64,000 nt of DNA from JBNKFV01 sp050290265 (GCA_050290265.1 JBNKHI010000009.1:18845-82844); one strand, 5' to 3'; counted from the stretch's first letter, positions 53,056-62,479 are shown. Notes: a model not told the origin generated them from the letters alone. Translations and numbers: made by a program.

Positions 53056-53625
53056 TTATTTGGCCAGTGCTTCAAACGCAATGGTAATAGTTACTTCGTC
53101 GCTGACCATAGGGGCGTATTTACCGGCGTTAAAATCAGATCGTTTGATCGTTGTGCTGGCATTTGCACCGATGGCTGGTTTTTTCATCATTGGGTGGGGC
53201 ATGGATTTAAAGTGCGTGACCTGCAATGTAACAGGTTTAGTTACGCCTTTAATGGTTAGATCTCCCATGATTTGTGTGGGCGTATCACCGTCAAAAGTCA
53301 CTTCAGTTGATTTGAATTTGGCCGTTGGATATTTGGCAGTGTCGAAAAAGTCAGGGCTCTGAATATGTTCGTCAAATTTTGTGGAGCCTGTGTCGACTGA
53401 TTGCATATCTATCGTGATATCAACATTGGCTGTTTTTGCATCTGTGTCCAGGGTGACGGAGCCAGAGGTGTTATTAAAACGCGACTGCTGGCCAGATAAC
53501 CCCATGTGGCTGTATGCAAAACTGGGAAACGTATGGGTTGGGTCAACGTTATAAGTAACGGGTTCGGCTTGGGCCATCGCTGACCCTAAAAGGGCGACCA
53601 GTGTGGTAATCGTAAGTGTTTTCAT
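53056..53625 (-). CDS. YceI family periplasmic protein
   Basis: About 189 residues from ATG 53625 with GAGGACTT upstream. Signal peptide MKTLTITTLVALLGSAMAQA. The lipocalin-like YceI domain follows: YNVDPTHTFPSFAYSHMGLSGQQSRFNNTSGSVTLD, ending DEVTITIAFEALAK. Members bind isoprenoids such as polyprenyl chains and are induced by base or osmotic stress in E. coli. No functional partner is evident. Confidence 0.92.
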   Translation of the reverse strand: MKTLTITTLVALLGSAMAQAEPVTYNVDPTHTFPSFAYSHMGLSGQQSRFNNTSGSVTLDTDAKTANVDITIDMQSVDTGSTKFDEHIQSPDFFDTAKYPTAKFKSTEVTFDGDTPTQIMGDLTIKGVTKPVTLQVTHFKSMPHPMMKKPAIGANASTTIKRSDFNAGKYAPMVSDEVTITIAFEALAK

Positions 53626-53689
53626 TGTAAGTCCTCTCATTAAGTTAATAGTAAGTAAATCGGTAAGCCTACTTTTCTTCTGCTGAGTT

Positions 53690-54100
53690 TCATTCGTCGT
53701 CTGCAGGCAAGTAGGATGTGCAGCGAATTTCGTTAAACAGGCCGTTCTTTACGTCATAATGTAGCCAAAGGTTTACTGTGACCTTGAGCCCCTTGGGTAC
53801 CTCGACAAAATTAGGAAACCCTTTTTGATTTAATGTCGCTTGGTCTAAAGTCTTCAGGCCCGTCAGGTGCATTACGCCTTCGGCAAAAAGGTGATTTTCA
53901 TCGGAGACTAATTTGGTTACCTGTATTTTTTCATCAACATATGCGTGAAAAAACTGGTAAAAATCCCGAATGCCTTGTTGCCCCCGTATGGCGTGACCTT
54001 CTGTGTAAATAACTACGTCTGGGGTGAAAAAGCTGCAAACACGGTCATAGTCTCTTGCGTTGAATGCCGCTATATACTCCTGATATCGGTTTTTATCCAT
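53690..54100 (-). CDS. SnoaL-like/NTF2 family polyketide-cyclase-like protein
   Basis: About 136 residues from ATG 54100 with AGGACC upstream. An NTF2/SnoaL cone fold is suggested by YQEYIAAFNARDYDRVCSFFTPDVVIYTEGHAIRGQQGIRDFYQFF. Such folds serve as isomerases or small-ligand binding proteins; active residues cannot be named. It diverges from a LysR gene 236 bases away, the usual layout for a LysR regulator and its target. Confidence 0.8.
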   Translation of the reverse strand: MDKNRYQEYIAAFNARDYDRVCSFFTPDVVIYTEGHAIRGQQGIRDFYQFFHAYVDEKIQVTKLVSDENHLFAEGVMHLTGLKTLDQATLNQKGFPNFVEVPKGLKVTVNLWLHYDVKNGLFNEIRCTSYLPADDE

Positions 54101-54336
54101 GCCTAGGTCCTTAACTGCTTTTGTTGCTCCTGCCAACGGTACCTCAAGAGAGATAAATATTGAGTTAATACGATACAGTCGGTTGTTAGGCAGTATTTTC
54201 GGTCGAAACTTATGCAGTTGATAAAGCGTTTAACTTAGGCGATAGATCCTAGCGAGGTGAGGCGCATTAATAAATTGTGTTACAGTTGACTAATTGTCAT
54301 GTAAAAATTGACAGTGGTGAGCGCATGGTGGGCTAA
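54101..54336. promoter_or_regulatory. Divergent region with LysR-like motifs
   Basis: Just before the LysR gene: TGAC-taatt-GTCA (54287-54290, 54296-54299) and an overlapping TGTCA (54295-54299) / TGACA (54309-54313) pair. They resemble T-N11-A type LysR boxes but are short. Confidence 0.4.
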
Positions 54337-55236
54337 ATGGATCGTTTTCGTCAAATAGAGCTGTTTGTTGCTGTGGTAGAGCGTGGTAGTTTTGTCGCTG
54401 CAGGCGAGGCACTTCATTTGTCTAAGGCTGCTGTGTCACGTTCCGTCATTGAGCTGGAGAAGCGTGTTGGTGGCCGCTTGTTGCAGCGCACTACGCGCCG
54501 CGTGTCGCTGACCGAAGCCGGTAGTGTTTACTATGAGCGGTGTAAGCAGGTTCTCGCACAATTGGAAGATGCTGATAGTGCTGTTGACAGCATAACGCGG
54601 CGAACCATTGGCCGCCTGAAAATCAATGCCCCGGTATCGTTTGGGATTCAGTATCTAGCCGGTTTGTGGCAGCAGTTCTTGGCTCAGTACCCCGATGTCG
54701 AATTAGATATCCATCTGGATGATCGCAAAGTAGACATTGTTGAGGAGGGTTACGATGCGGTTATTCGTATCGGCCAGCTACCTGATTCGACGCTGGTTCA
54801 ACGCAAATTGGCTTCTACGCAGTTGATTGCGTGCGCAAGCCCTGACTATTTGAGGCGTAATGGCGAGTTAAGCCACCCAGAGGATTTAAGTAAACACTCA
54901 GTTATTGGGTATTCGTATCGAACGCATCGAGATGTTTGGCCATTCAGTGGTTTGGGTGGCGTCCATGAAGTACAAACTCAGCCTCGCTTCCGCGCCAATA
55001 ACGGTGACACCTGTCTGGCATTAGCGTTAGGTGGTGTTGGGGTTGCCTTGCAGCCAGATTTTTTGATTTGGCGCGAGCTCAGATCCGGAAGTCTGGTGCA
55101 AGTACTGCCAGATTTCGACGCGCCGGAATTAGGTATCTACGTTGTCTTCCCGTCACGTAAACAACTCTCCGTCAAAGTGCGAGCGTTGGTTGATTTTTTA
55201 TTGGCAGAATTTGCCGAGGCACCTTGGACTCGCTAG
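54337..55236 (+). CDS. LysR family transcriptional regulator
   Basis: A 299-residue LysR protein. The winged helix-turn-helix occupies residues 1-60 (FRQIELFVAVVERGSFVAAGEALHLSKAAVSRSVIELEKRVGGRLLQRTTRRVSLTEAG). A periplasmic-binding-like effector domain covers about 90-295. The gene faces a SnoaL-like gene, so that gene may be its target, together with self-regulation. The inducer cannot be told from the sequence. Confidence 0.92.
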   Translation: MDRFRQIELFVAVVERGSFVAAGEALHLSKAAVSRSVIELEKRVGGRLLQRTTRRVSLTEAGSVYYERCKQVLAQLEDADSAVDSITRRTIGRLKINAPVSFGIQYLAGLWQQFLAQYPDVELDIHLDDRKVDIVEEGYDAVIRIGQLPDSTLVQRKLASTQLIACASPDYLRRNGELSHPEDLSKHSVIGYSYRTHRDVWPFSGLGGVHEVQTQPRFRANNGDTCLALALGGVGVALQPDFLIWRELRSGSLVQVLPDFDAPELGIYVVFPSRKQLSVKVRALVDFLLAEFAEAPWTR

Positions 55237-55417
55237 AAAAACGCATGTGGGAATTGATTCTGTACGTCTTTGCTTAAATCTGTGTCTGTGAATCCGACAT
55301 CTGTATCTCAGCGTAAACCCTCCCATTGATTCATTCTGTGCAGATACCTGCTACAACCGCAGTAGCTGCAACGCCATTTTTAAGTGTGACAATTTTTTAT
55401 AAAGAAGAGAGATACTG

Positions 55418-56848
55418 GTGGCCAAGAAAATTTCGATTATGTGGTTTCGACAAGACCTGCGCTTGCGAGACAACCCAGCGTTAGCTGCTGCTTGTGAGCG
55501 GGGGACTGTGATACCTGTGTACATTTACGATACGCATAACATGGGTGAGTTTGCTCTGGGTGGCGCAAGTCAGTGGTGGCTGCATCACTCTTTACAATCA
55601 CTGAATAAAAGTCTGGCTAGCAAGCTCACGGTGTTGCAAGGGGATCCACTGGCTCTGCTCCAGGCCTTGATCGAAAAAACGGGTGCGACCAGCATCATGT
55701 GGAATCGCACTTATGAACCTTGGCAAATTAAGCGTGACCAGGTTATTAAAGCCAGTTTGCAAGAGCAGGGTATTGAGGCGACCAGTTTTAACGGCAGCCT
55801 ATTATGGGAGCCTTGGAAAATACTGAACAAGTCGGGTTCGGTTTACAAAGTGTTTACCCCCTACTATCGAAAAGGTTGCCTGCCATTTAGTTCACCACGG
55901 TCAGTAATTAGTGCTCCCGCTAAACCTGTCTGGCAATACGTAGCGTCACTTGATGAGGGTATCGATAGCTTGCGGCTAATATCAGCAATCGATTGGTGCA
56001 AAAACATTGCTCGGCAATGGTTCCCTGGAGAGGAGGGCGCGGCTAAAAATTTACAGGTGTTTTTGTCTAATAAAATTGAAAACTATAAGGCAGCGCGAGA
56101 TATTCCCAGTCTGGCGGGAACCTCAAGCTTAAGTCCTCATTTACATTTTGGTGAAATATCGCCAAACCAAGTGTGGTATGCGGCATTGGGAAAATATCAC
56201 GGCAGTATGGATAACACCGGGCTGGACTGTTTTTTGAGTGAAATGGGTTGGCGCGAATTTAGTTACTACCTGCTGTATCACTTTCCCGAATTACCGAAAC
56301 AAAACTTCAATCAAAAATTTGATGAGTATCCATGGACTTCCGATGCTGACAAGCTGAAAGCCTGGCAGCAAGGGAAAACCGGTGTGCCGCTTATCGATGC
56401 GGGCATGCGCGAGCTTTGGCAGACAGGTTATATGCACAATAGGGTGCGCATGGTGGTTGCCTCATACTTGGTGAAAAATCTGGGTCTACACTGGCATCAC
56501 GGAGAAGCATGGTTTTGGGATTGCCTGGTAGATGCTGATCTTGCTGCAAACAGTGCGGGTTGGCAGTGGGTTGCCGGTTCCGGTGCAGATGCATCGCCAT
56601 TCTTTAGAATTTTTAATCCAGTACTGCAAGGTGAAAAATTTGATAAGGATGGCGAGTATGTTCGTCAGTATTGTCCAGAGTTAAAAGGTCTACCTAATAA
56701 ATATATCCATAAACCTTGGGAAGCGCCGACAGACGTATTGGAGAATGCGGCTATTACGCTCGGTAAAACTTACCCTAAACCACTGGTAGATTTAAAAGAG
56801 TCGAGGGCGGACGCACTGTCGGCTTACGAAGCAGTTAAAACAGCCTAG
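55418..56848 (+). CDS. phrB: Deoxyribodipyrimidine photo-lyase
   Basis: Class I photolyase repairing cyclobutane pyrimidine dimers with blue light; 476 residues. An N-terminal antenna domain (IMWFRQDLRLRDNPAL) is followed by the FAD domain with GETPTGFG-like segments. The C-terminal FAD-binding run includes RVRMVVASYLVKNLGLHWHHGEAWFWDCLVDADLAANSAGWQWVAGSGADASPFFRIFNPVLQGEKFD in order (RMVVASYLVKNL and WQWVAGSGADASPFFRIFNP are the diagnostic parts). Start GTG 55418 with AAGAGAG upstream. Monocistronic as far as I can see. Confidence 0.93.
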   Translation: MAKKISIMWFRQDLRLRDNPALAAACERGTVIPVYIYDTHNMGEFALGGASQWWLHHSLQSLNKSLASKLTVLQGDPLALLQALIEKTGATSIMWNRTYEPWQIKRDQVIKASLQEQGIEATSFNGSLLWEPWKILNKSGSVYKVFTPYYRKGCLPFSSPRSVISAPAKPVWQYVASLDEGIDSLRLISAIDWCKNIARQWFPGEEGAAKNLQVFLSNKIENYKAARDIPSLAGTSSLSPHLHFGEISPNQVWYAALGKYHGSMDNTGLDCFLSEMGWREFSYYLLYHFPELPKQNFNQKFDEYPWTSDADKLKAWQQGKTGVPLIDAGMRELWQTGYMHNRVRMVVASYLVKNLGLHWHHGEAWFWDCLVDADLAANSAGWQWVAGSGADASPFFRIFNPVLQGEKFDKDGEYVRQYCPELKGLPNKYIHKPWEAPTDVLENAAITLGKTYPKPLVDLKESRADALSAYEAVKTA

Positions 56849-57055
56849 TTGTGTGAAGTGACATAAATCTACAAGTACCTGAAGGGAGTTGGACTTGTTA
56901 GGAAAAGGCTTTTATGCTCTTGAGAACGAATTGCTTGATCGCGAATTTTATCCTTGTGAGTTGCAATAGCCTTTGGCCGATGGAGTGGGTATGTCAAAAT
57001 GCGAGACGACAAACAATAATAAGGCACTGGGTAACCGTAGCGAACGTTTTTTCTT
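56849..57055. other. Region between phrB and a decayed gene
   Basis: Short stretch with no independent gene. A candidate start (ATG 56991) opens a short frame (MSKCETTNNNKALGNR) that closes with TGA at about 57093 and belongs to the pseudogene candidate. Confidence 0.4.
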
Positions 57056-57757
57056 GAGGCTTTACCGCGTTTCCTCCGCTGTCCAAAATCGCTGAAAAGC
57101 TAACGCAGGATGCTCCTGGCCAACAATGGCAGAGCAAAGTGCATGGCTTGTTTTGGGTTCTCGTCCTACTGGGTACTTTGCCGGCTTTACGTGCAGGTTT
57201 ACTGTTTCCTTCTGCATGGTTGGCGCAACTGAGTGGCGAACTGGATTTAGCTGCTGCCAGTAATATCTTCAATGTTTTTAGTTTGTTTGCGGTATTACTT
57301 ACCCTGTTAGTAATAGTTGTGATCGTCCGGCGTGCCTGGTTTTTTCTGGCATTGGCCCCCTTTTTTTGGTTGTATCAGCAGATAGCCGATTGGGTAATAT
57401 TTTCCCGGCGCTTAATGGCCTTTACCTATTGTCCGCCTTTGCCGTATTTTTATTGTTCGTTGCGAAGGTGGTCCTGGGCGATTGATTCTGCGCACTCGGG
57501 GGCGGCCGGCTACAGCAGCGCAGGTTCGACAAAGTATACCTGTAGCCCGGCTGATAGCTTGGAATAGCTTTGCGCGCTTTTCCGTAGACCGCTATCTGAC
57601 CCGTTCTGATATTTTTTTCAATGGCTTCAATTTGCGGCGCATGGAAGGGCATGATGGCCAACCACAAGGTATTCTTGTGGTTGAAGCAGATGCGCGTGAT
57701 GGCAGTTTGTTGTTTGGTACATTAAGGTTCGCGAAATATTTTTTGTTGCCGATTTAA
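56991..57757 (+). pseudogene. Frameshifted membrane-protein gene
   Basis: Three coding-like segments lie in order in different frames. The first, from ATG 56991, ends at about 57093 (ERFFLRLYRVSSAVQNR). The second, open from about 57056, is strongly hydrophobic (FNVFSLFAVLLTLLVIVVIV, then FWLYQQIADWVIF) to near 57405. From there another frame reads PALNGLYLLSAFAVFLLFVAK to a stop at 57483, and the last frame continues RPATAAQVRQSIPVARLIAW to 57757. Each of the last two shifts fits loss of one base. A sequencing error in a T-run is an alternative. I do not recognise the family; it looks like a small multi-pass membrane protein. Confidence 0.55.
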
Positions 57758-57782
57758 TCGCCTGTATTCAATGGTACTGTTT

Positions 57783-57820
57783 ATAGATAAAGGTGCGAGC
57801 TATAGACAAAGGTGCGAGCT
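57783..57820. repeat. 19-base tandem duplication at the pstS-like 3' end
   Basis: ATAGATAAAGGTGCGAGCT (57783-57801) and ATAGACAAAGGTGCGAGCT (57802-57820) follow each other with one mismatch. The second unit reaches into the stop codon of the minus-strand PstS-like gene at 57819. Confidence 0.9.
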
Positions 57821-58244
57821 ATTTGATGTGCGAAATAACTTTTACGCGATCAGTTAATATTTCCGTGTCGTCAATATAGCCAATTGCCGATGGGTTTTTA
57901 TCGATTTCGGCCAGTAATTCCGTTGTACTTTTTACCGTTCGCGGGGGCGTTGCTCGTGCCGAAAATAATAATTTTGCCCAATAGGAATTAACTTCGCTGA
58001 GGTCTTTATTTACGATCGAGCGATAAAAGAGGGCTTTTATTGTTGATTTTTCCTCAAGGTCTAAGGGCGTAACTTTTTCACCATTGGGTAGCGTGGTGCT
58101 TCTGCCCATATAGATATCGATGATCTGTTTTTTGTTGAGAGTGTTAACGGCGGCGTTCTTGTTGGCGATTAATACCAGCTCGGCGCTAGCATGTTCAGCC
58201 AGACAGCAGCATACAAATAGTGTTAGGAGCTTTAATCGTTTCAT
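57819..58244 (-). CDS. Short periplasmic phosphate-binding-like protein (PstS-like)
   Basis: A 141-residue exported protein with signal peptide (LLTLFVCCCLAEHASA). The domain follows the PBP2 'phosphate ABC transporter substrate-binding' pattern used by short stand-alone forms: AELVLIANKNAAVNTLNKKQIIDIYMGRSTTLPNGEKVTPLDL and NPSAIGYIDDTEI. It has half the length of full PstS. It overlaps the porin gene stop by one base (TGATG), so the porin and this protein are co-translated. No pst permease is nearby; a role in signalling or chaperoning the porin pair is possible. Confidence 0.78.
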   Translation of the reverse strand: MKRLKLLTLFVCCCLAEHASAELVLIANKNAAVNTLNKKQIIDIYMGRSTTLPNGEKVTPLDLEEKSTIKALFYRSIVNKDLSEVNSYWAKLLFSARATPPRTVKSTTELLAEIDKNPSAIGYIDDTEILTDRVKVISHIK

Positions 58245-59458
58245 CAGAATAGAAAGTCCAATGTAATGGTGTAACGATTAAGCACTTGCTTACTGTTTTG
58301 TGTTGCGATTTGTTCTGTTAAAAACCCGCCATAAGGTGCAACTTCGGTACGATCCCATTGGGCTTTTAGGGCGACGCGGTGGCTTAGATCCCAGCGCAGA
58401 CCCAGCCCTAACGTTTTTTGATCCGAGTGATATTGATTCGCTATTTGCTGAGCTGACAACCCATAGATGGCAAAGGCTGGTGGGGTATTGGTAACTGTAA
58501 TTCGATCATTCTCTGACGTGGAAAAACTGATATAGGGGGTCAGTTTTCCAAACCGTTTGCCGACCAACGCATAGGCTGTTTTGAAGTCGTTCGCGGACTC
58601 AAGATTAGTTTTGATCAGGCTGAGTTCAGATTGAATAATCCAGCCGTCGTGATCATAAGAAGCGCCTAGTTCAACATAGCGTGTAAGATAGCTATCGCCG
58701 TCTAACGCATCTGCTATATTTTTTGCATCGCCCCAGCCCGCGTCCTCTAGGCCGCGGAGAGTATCGTAAAATGGATCAAGACCCTGATTTTGCTCATGTA
58801 ACTTTGCCTGTGAATAGGTGGCGCGCAGTTGCCATACTTCGGACTCCCAGCTTGTGCTAACGCTAATAGAGGGGCGGTAGGTGGCCTTTATATTCGTACC
58901 CAGGTAATAGGCGTATTTTGAGCGAGAAAACATAATTCTAGTGCGCAAAAGGCCTTGCTGAATAGGGCGCAGATCAATTAACCCTATGCCGTCAGCGTAC
59001 TCACTGCTGACGTGGCCATAAAATTCCGTGGGTGGGTGTGCCCATAGTTGCGCAAAGCCGGCTTGGCGATATTCAGAGAGCATATAGATATCGTTCGCCA
59101 TGCGCCCCAGACGTAATTCCAGGTTTGGGTTCAGGTCGATCCCAACATAGGCCCACTGGATACTTTTTTCTATGGAGTTATCCGGGCGATCTTTGAGTAA
59201 AACCTGCAGGCCAATATCGACCATGTCAGAGGCTGAGTAATCCAACTGCAAGCCTAGTTTGGTTTCCAGATCCGGTGTCCAGCTACTTCCAAAAACCCCA
59301 AAGTCAGACACATTGTTGCGCTGGCCCAGATACTTATTGTCGGCTTTTGTGAGCCCTAGTGTACCGAAACCATTTAAGCGTAAATCTGGATTGTTGGTCT
59401 CTAGAGCGCTGACCAATGGGCATAGGGTCGCCAGCAATAGTGTGAATAGTGTCTTCAT
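58244..59458 (-). CDS. Porin-like outer-membrane protein
   Basis: A 404-residue exported barrel protein. Signal peptide MKTLFTLLLATLCPLVSA, then LRLNGFGTLGLTKADN and many paired strands, e.g. LELRLGRMANDIYMLSEYRQAG, ending YTITLDFLF with C-terminal Phe. It resembles porins of the family often found beside PstS-like proteins in marine gammaproteobacteria. Substrate unknown. It is the first gene of a two-gene unit with the PstS-like protein; about 309 bases upstream lead to the pectin receptor gene on the other strand. Confidence 0.78.
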   Translation of the reverse strand: MKTLFTLLLATLCPLVSALETNNPDLRLNGFGTLGLTKADNKYLGQRNNVSDFGVFGSSWTPDLETKLGLQLDYSASDMVDIGLQVLLKDRPDNSIEKSIQWAYVGIDLNPNLELRLGRMANDIYMLSEYRQAGFAQLWAHPPTEFYGHVSSEYADGIGLIDLRPIQQGLLRTRIMFSRSKYAYYLGTNIKATYRPSISVSTSWESEVWQLRATYSQAKLHEQNQGLDPFYDTLRGLEDAGWGDAKNIADALDGDSYLTRYVELGASYDHDGWIIQSELSLIKTNLESANDFKTAYALVGKRFGKLTPYISFSTSENDRITVTNTPPAFAIYGLSAQQIANQYHSDQKTLGLGLRWDLSHRVALKAQWDRTEVAPYGGFLTEQIATQNSKQVLNRYTITLDFLF

Positions 59459-59767
59459 GGTTGTGTACTGCTTGCCATACCCTAGGCTCTAATGAAGGAA
59501 AGATGATCCTGATGACAGGTGCGCGTCACGATACCAGTCTAATGTGAACAATCAAGTAGTCTTTGGCCGAGAGGCCGATTTTGGCGGTTTTCCCCACGTC
59601 AATCAGCGGGCTGGATCAATGCAGGATCGTTGATCTAAATGAGTATGTAACAAACTGGTTGCTACCGGTGGCAAAAGTGTGGTTAAATTTAATTGCTACC
59701 GGTGGCAGCCTTGGTTTAAAGTGCAGTAGACCACCAGCTAATAAATATAATATTCAGGAGAGTCCCG
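59459..59767. promoter_or_regulatory. Regulatory region with two LacI-type operators for the receptor at 59768
   Basis: Two identical 14-base palindromic sites TGCTACCGGTGGCA lie at 59660-59673 and 59694-59707, 34 bases apart. The core ACCGGT with flanking TGC/GCA arms is typical of LacI-family operators such as GntR. A Shine-Dalgarno AGGAG is at 59756-59760. No regulator gene is in the window. Confidence 0.75.
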
Positions 59768-62479
59768 ATGCTTTTCAAGAAAAGTAAGCTTTTTCACAGT
59801 GTTAGAGCTGCAACCTGCATTATGGTTGCATTACCCGCCAGCTTCGCATTAGCGCAAGAATCTTCGACCTCCGATGAGGCGTTGATGGAAGAGGTGGTGG
59901 TCAGTGGTTTCCGTGGATCGTTGATGAAAGCGTTGGACCAAAAGCGCGACGCCGTCAATGTGCGTGAATCCATCATGGCCGAAGATATTGGTAAATTCCC
60001 TGACCTCAATATTGCCGAGGCCATCCAGCGTGTACCTGGTGTCGCTATTTCTCGCGAAGGCGGGGAGGGGCGTAACATTACTTTGCGTGGTTTTAGTCCT
60101 GATTTTACGCGCACAACCCTTAACGGAATGGAAGTACCCGCGGGTAGTGACGGTTTGGACTCCGGGGGTATAACCCTTAACAGTGGTCGTGCTTTTGACT
60201 TCAATGTGTTTGCGTCTGAACTTTTTAATCGTGTCGATATTCAGAAAACCCAAACAGCCTCTCTGGAAGAAGGCGGTATTGCGGGAACGGTAGATATGTA
60301 TTCTGCCAAGCCCTTTGATTTTGATGGTTTCAGTGCATCGGCTTCCGTTCAAGATGGTTATAATTCTCTAACAGAAAAAAATGATCCACGTATAGCGCTG
60401 TTGGTGAGTAACACATTTGCAGATGGCAAATTTGGTGCGTTGGCTTCATTGGCCTATTCAGAAAGAACCGTGCGTCAGGAAGGTTTCGGCAGCGTGCGTT
60501 GGACATCACCCTATGAACAGGGTGATTCTTGGGCGGATACCAACCCCGTGGTGAATGGCACACCTGCTGGCGCTTGCCCTGCAACCAATCCGCTAGATTG
60601 TTTGTGGGCTCCGCGTTTACCACGCGCTGATTTCTTCGGGAACGATCAAGAGCGATTAGGTTTTACAGCGTCATTTCAGTTCCGTCCAACGGAAAATGCA
60701 GAGTTAACCTTTGATATTTTGCATTCTGAGTTAACTAACGACCGTGTTAATTATAACTCTATGGAATGGTTGCTAACCCATGGCGATCCAGGCAACTTTA
60801 CCGGCCAAACTCCACTGGAGTTTACGGTAGACCCTTCTGGCAAGGTTTTGGTTGCAGCCCGGTTTGATGATGTAACGTCTTGGTATGAAAGTCGTTTGCA
60901 AACCTCTGAGTCCAAGTTTGATCAATACGTTTTATCCGGCGATTTTCAATTGACAGAAAATTTACAGTTGGATGCCATGATAGGTATGGCGAAAAATGAC
61001 GCAGACCGCGAGGAGTTGCGTTTTTACTATCGTTCGGTGCCACACGAATATGCTTACGATTACAGCAACAATGAAGTCGCTGCCGTAGACTACGGTAGTT
61101 ATGATATGACTGACCCGAATAACTTTGTTGACGTGAGTAATGCGGCTAATCGTAATAATAACGTGAAGAAAGAAAACCTGACTTCAAAATGGGATTTGAC
61201 TTTTCAGGGTAATGACTTCTCGATTAAGACCGGCTTAGCCTACAATGATCGCGAAGTGGATTATTCGGAAGGTGAAGGCGACCGATCGTTCAGTATTGAT
61301 CCGACTATTTACTCCAGGTCATTCCCTTATTCTGACTTCGGCAGCGGTCTGCCTACTGGCCTGGTGCCATTCTTGGTAGCTGATTTTGATGCTATTGCCA
61401 GAGATGGAATTATTGCCCCAGGTTATACCGAAAGTCTGGATCGAGCCTGGACGGTGAGTGAAGAAACCCTGGCTGCCTATATCGAGTTCAGTAGTGAGCA
61501 TCCTATCGGCGATATGTTGTTGCATACCAATTTTGGTATTCGGTATGTTGATACCACTGTGACATCAGAAGCGTTGGTTGCAAATGTTCCAGTGTCTATT
61601 GAGCGTAGTTACGACAATTATTTGCCTTCTATGAATTTGGCGTTGGATGTAACTGAAGATATTGTGACCCGTTTATCTTTTGGTCGCAGTATGACTCGCC
61701 CTGGATTAGGTTCTTTAAGTATTGCACGCCCTAACTTCGGTATTACAACCAGTACGGTAAGTGGTTTAGGTAATCCTGAGTTGAATCCTTACGAGTCAAA
61801 TGACCTTGATGTAGGTGTGGAGTGGTACTTTGCGGATGAAAGTTTATTCTCTGTAGCATGGTTCAATAAAGACATTATTACTTCACTTAAAACTGTGACT
61901 GTAGATAAGTTTGTTGATCCAGAGTTTTGGCCAGTTATCTATGCCGATCCTCAGTATGACCCTGCTTTCGGTAATGATCCCGCTACTACTGAATGGACTC
62001 ACACTATCCCTGTGAATAGCGATGAAGGCTTTACGGTTAAGGGTTATGAAATCACTTACCAGCAGCCGTTTACATTCCTGTCGGGTTGGATGTCTGATTT
62101 TGGTATAACTGCGAACTATACCCATGTCTCTGCACCAGAAAATGATTCAGAAGGCTTGTCCCCTAATTCCTATAACTTCACGCTCTATTATGAGCAGGAT
62201 AACTTTGGTGGTCGCATTTCCATGAACAAGCGTGATGATTACTTGTTACAGGCACCGAGTACCAATGGTAACCTATCAGAATGGAAGTATGGCCCAACCC
62301 ATGTGGACTTCTCTTCTTTTTATAATGTGAATGAGAATATGACATTGTCTTTCGAGGTGATAAACCTGACCGATGAAGACGAGCGTATTTACGGTACAGG
62401 TGATGGTACTTTAGATATGACCCGGGAGTTTAGTCATACGGGTCGACAGTTCCTGTTTGGATTTCGTTATAGCATGTAA
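59768..62479 (+). CDS. TonB-dependent receptor of the oligosaccharide type (pectin-linked)
   Basis: A 903-residue outer-membrane receptor of the TonB-Xanth-Caul class. Signal peptide with VALPASFALAQ, then a TonB-box region LMEEVVVSGFRGSLMKALDQKR and plug motifs VRESIMAEDIGKFPDLNIAEAIQRVPGVAISREGGEGRNITLRGFSP. The barrel ends GRQFLFGFRYSM. Such receptors import carbohydrate oligomers in marine gammaproteobacteria. Twin LacI-type operators precede it and a pectinesterase gene follows on the opposite strand, so uptake of pectin oligosaccharides is the likely function. A strong terminator follows. Confidence 0.93.
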   Translation: MLFKKSKLFHSVRAATCIMVALPASFALAQESSTSDEALMEEVVVSGFRGSLMKALDQKRDAVNVRESIMAEDIGKFPDLNIAEAIQRVPGVAISREGGEGRNITLRGFSPDFTRTTLNGMEVPAGSDGLDSGGITLNSGRAFDFNVFASELFNRVDIQKTQTASLEEGGIAGTVDMYSAKPFDFDGFSASASVQDGYNSLTEKNDPRIALLVSNTFADGKFGALASLAYSERTVRQEGFGSVRWTSPYEQGDSWADTNPVVNGTPAGACPATNPLDCLWAPRLPRADFFGNDQERLGFTASFQFRPTENAELTFDILHSELTNDRVNYNSMEWLLTHGDPGNFTGQTPLEFTVDPSGKVLVAARFDDVTSWYESRLQTSESKFDQYVLSGDFQLTENLQLDAMIGMAKNDADREELRFYYRSVPHEYAYDYSNNEVAAVDYGSYDMTDPNNFVDVSNAANRNNNVKKENLTSKWDLTFQGNDFSIKTGLAYNDREVDYSEGEGDRSFSIDPTIYSRSFPYSDFGSGLPTGLVPFLVADFDAIARDGIIAPGYTESLDRAWTVSEETLAAYIEFSSEHPIGDMLLHTNFGIRYVDTTVTSEALVANVPVSIERSYDNYLPSMNLALDVTEDIVTRLSFGRSMTRPGLGSLSIARPNFGITTSTVSGLGNPELNPYESNDLDVGVEWYFADESLFSVAWFNKDIITSLKTVTVDKFVDPEFWPVIYADPQYDPAFGNDPATTEWTHTIPVNSDEGFTVKGYEITYQQPFTFLSGWMSDFGITANYTHVSAPENDSEGLSPNSYNFTLYYEQDNFGGRISMNKRDDYLLQAPSTNGNLSEWKYGPTHVDFSSFYNVNENMTLSFEVINLTDEDERIYGTGDGTLDMTREFSHTGRQFLFGFRYSM

